64,000 nucleotides of DNA. Origin: Molossus alvarezi. Its lineage: Eukaryota > Chordata > Mammalia > Chiroptera > Molossidae. Below are positions 62,583 through 64,000 of the stretch, piece by piece. The position numbers were made by a program, and so were the translations under genes. The notes under the pieces are model-generated. The model was not told the DNA's origin and searched no databases. It saw only the letters and a program-made list of their open reading frames with translations. The stretch is from assembly GCA_037176705.1 (NCBI GenBank), contig CM073895.1, forward strand, positions 4,445,051 to 4,509,050. The letters run 5' to 3'. The stretch's first letter is position 1. Each line of letters opens with the position of its first letter.

Positions 62583-64000
62583 CTAGAGATTTCTAAAGTG
62601 GTTATTTTAGGGTATAAATATGAGAGTCTTGAGAGATTAACTCAACTGGCTCTCAGTTACTTTACTGGGTATTTACCATCTCATTATATCTGCTAATATC
62701 GTATATAATTTATCTGTATATATTCATTATTTTTCAACACAGCTGTTTTGAAATCCTTAAGTCTTCCTTGTGCTTATTATGATGACATACAAGGAGTACA
62801 CTTTATGTCTTGTTTTACAACATTTCATCAATTATCCAGTGTAGTTCCTAGTTAAGTATTGTTAGCCATAACCCACATAAACAAAGTTCTTTGGGGTCCA
62901 CAATAATTTAAGACTGAACGGGGTCTTGACAGCAAAAAGTTTGAGAATTGCTGGGTTACAAGATACCATGGTACAAGCAATCCCCCAATTCCAAAGGCCT
63001 GCATCTCCCTCACTTCAGGTCCATCTTGGGTCAGCTAGTGACCTGCCTGCAATGTCCTCAGGTCCCAGGTGACAGCAGCTGCCCAGGGGAAGAACCGCCC
63101 CCAGGCAGAGGGAAGAGCCCGGGAGCGCAGCCTCACACTGGCGTCGAGATGCCTCCGCCGGAACGCAACACACACCACTGCTCGCACCGCGGCCAGAACT
63201 GGTCCCAGGCTCACGCGACCACCAGGCGACCAGGAAGCTCGGCCCGACCGTGTGCAAGAACCATTGTGCCTGGTGAACAGCAGTGACCGCTACCACAATA
63301 ACGCTGTTGCGTCCAGCACCGTGAAGGCCTGACAGAGCCCGTGAGCAACAGCTGAGTGATACCTCATGCTGACATTCACTTAGGAATAGTAAAGCCACCA
63401 GGATTTTTGTTGCTGACGCCTATAATCCCAGGCTCAAACTTCCAAGCAGTATCTAGAGGACAGCATTTCAGCAGCTAAGTCTGCACAAACTACATTCGAT
63501 TGGATTTTGGGACGTTCGCCTAATTACCACAATTGAAGATTTATTACTGTCCATATGTTCCATGACGATCTGATTGAAATAAACGGCACCAGCTAATAAA
63601 AACCTATAATTTTTTTATGATACTTGGTACTGATACAATTTAAAGGAAAAAAACAAAAACAAAACAGATTTCAGAGCTAATTATCACCAAGAGCGGGAGC
63701 GCCTGGTGCTGAGTAAGAGCTGTTTGGTGGACAGGAAGATGCTCGAGATTCCTGAGAAGATGCTGATTACACTAAGAGACGAGGCCACCCACTCATCGGG
63801 CACTAAAATGCAACCACTGAGCTGGACTGGGACAAATTCCCTCCTTCACTTTGTCAAGGTTCCTACCACAGGCCTGAAACCTTGCACAACAAAACCCACG
63901 CAGACGCAGCCCTGCCGTCTTCCAACGCCTCACCCTTTTCGCTGACATGCGGAACATCTTCCAAGGCTCTGCAAATAGGCTTCCCTCCGTGGGCTGCAGC

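Larger units (their letters stand above)
52642..64000 (-). other. DNAJC11: DNAJC11 intron 1 (partial, at least 11.4 kb)
   Basis: No exon 1 was found here, so the intron runs off the window. Contents: unique 52650-53990; serial SINE pair 54003-54513; MIR near 55040; AT-rich unique 55270-56800; L1 and SINE 56840-62600; unique 62840-64000, with a possible old transposon end near 62880-62960. Confidence 0.75.

Overview
This is nuclear DNA from a bat, most likely a vespertilionid. The evidence is the load of tRNA-derived SINEs of the Ves type, about fifty in 64 kb and in both orientations, together with hAT-type DNA-transposon copies and old L1, MIR and L2 debris. Two SINE forms recur. Form A has the head GTTTGGCTCAGCGGTTAGAG and the tail TGTCCTCGGGTGAGGAT. 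Form B has a head like GTGTGGCTCAGTGGTTGAG, the body GGTTCGATTCCCGGTCAGGG and the tail AAAATCAATAAA. Both keep recognisable A and B boxes of a tRNA promoter. The species call is an inference from repeats, not from a marker gene.

Two protein-coding genes converge tail to tail, as at human 1p36.31. THAP3 (plus strand, five coding exons, 636-8021) starts in a CpG island with GC boxes and a YY1-like site and encodes a complete 228-residue protein: a THAP zinc finger, an HCF-1-binding DHSY motif and a coiled coil. DNAJC11 (minus strand) fills the rest. Fifteen of its sixteen coding exons (2 to 16, 52641 down to 10246) are present with GT-AG junctions and matching phases. They encode 535 residues, exactly the 559-residue human length minus the 24 residues expected from exon 1, which must lie beyond 64000. 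DNAJC11 is a mitochondrial J-protein associated with the MICOS/SAM bridging complex; its HPD motif is in exon 2, with a hydrophobic segment, a coiled coil and the DUF3395 region in exons 11-16.

Layout: 1-440 upstream flank; 440-1000 CpG island; 710-7275 THAP3 introns 1-2; 7276-8021 THAP3 exons 3-5; 8022-8940 convergent 3' ends, with a SINE that may supply the THAP3 polyadenylation signal; 8940-10271 DNAJC11 terminal exon with a CTCF-like motif; 10272-30016 DNAJC11 exons 15 to 5, split by a 9.4-kb repeat-rich intron (14177-23592); 30017-52641 introns 4, 3 and 2 with exons 4, 3 and 2; 52642-64000 part of intron 1, mostly L1 and SINE.

I see no operon, CRISPR array, toxin system or new protein family, and no undescribed biological system. 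The most unusual signal is in the retroposons. At seven or more places two or three SINEs sit in series, separated by repeated copies of one short target sequence, so a single integration site was used again and again. Other points of note are dimeric SINE units inside one target-site duplication, a possible SINE 3' transduction, a tRNA-head-only retroposon, a hAT MITE with a perfect 8-bp duplication, and SINE copies that carry the CTCF core motif.
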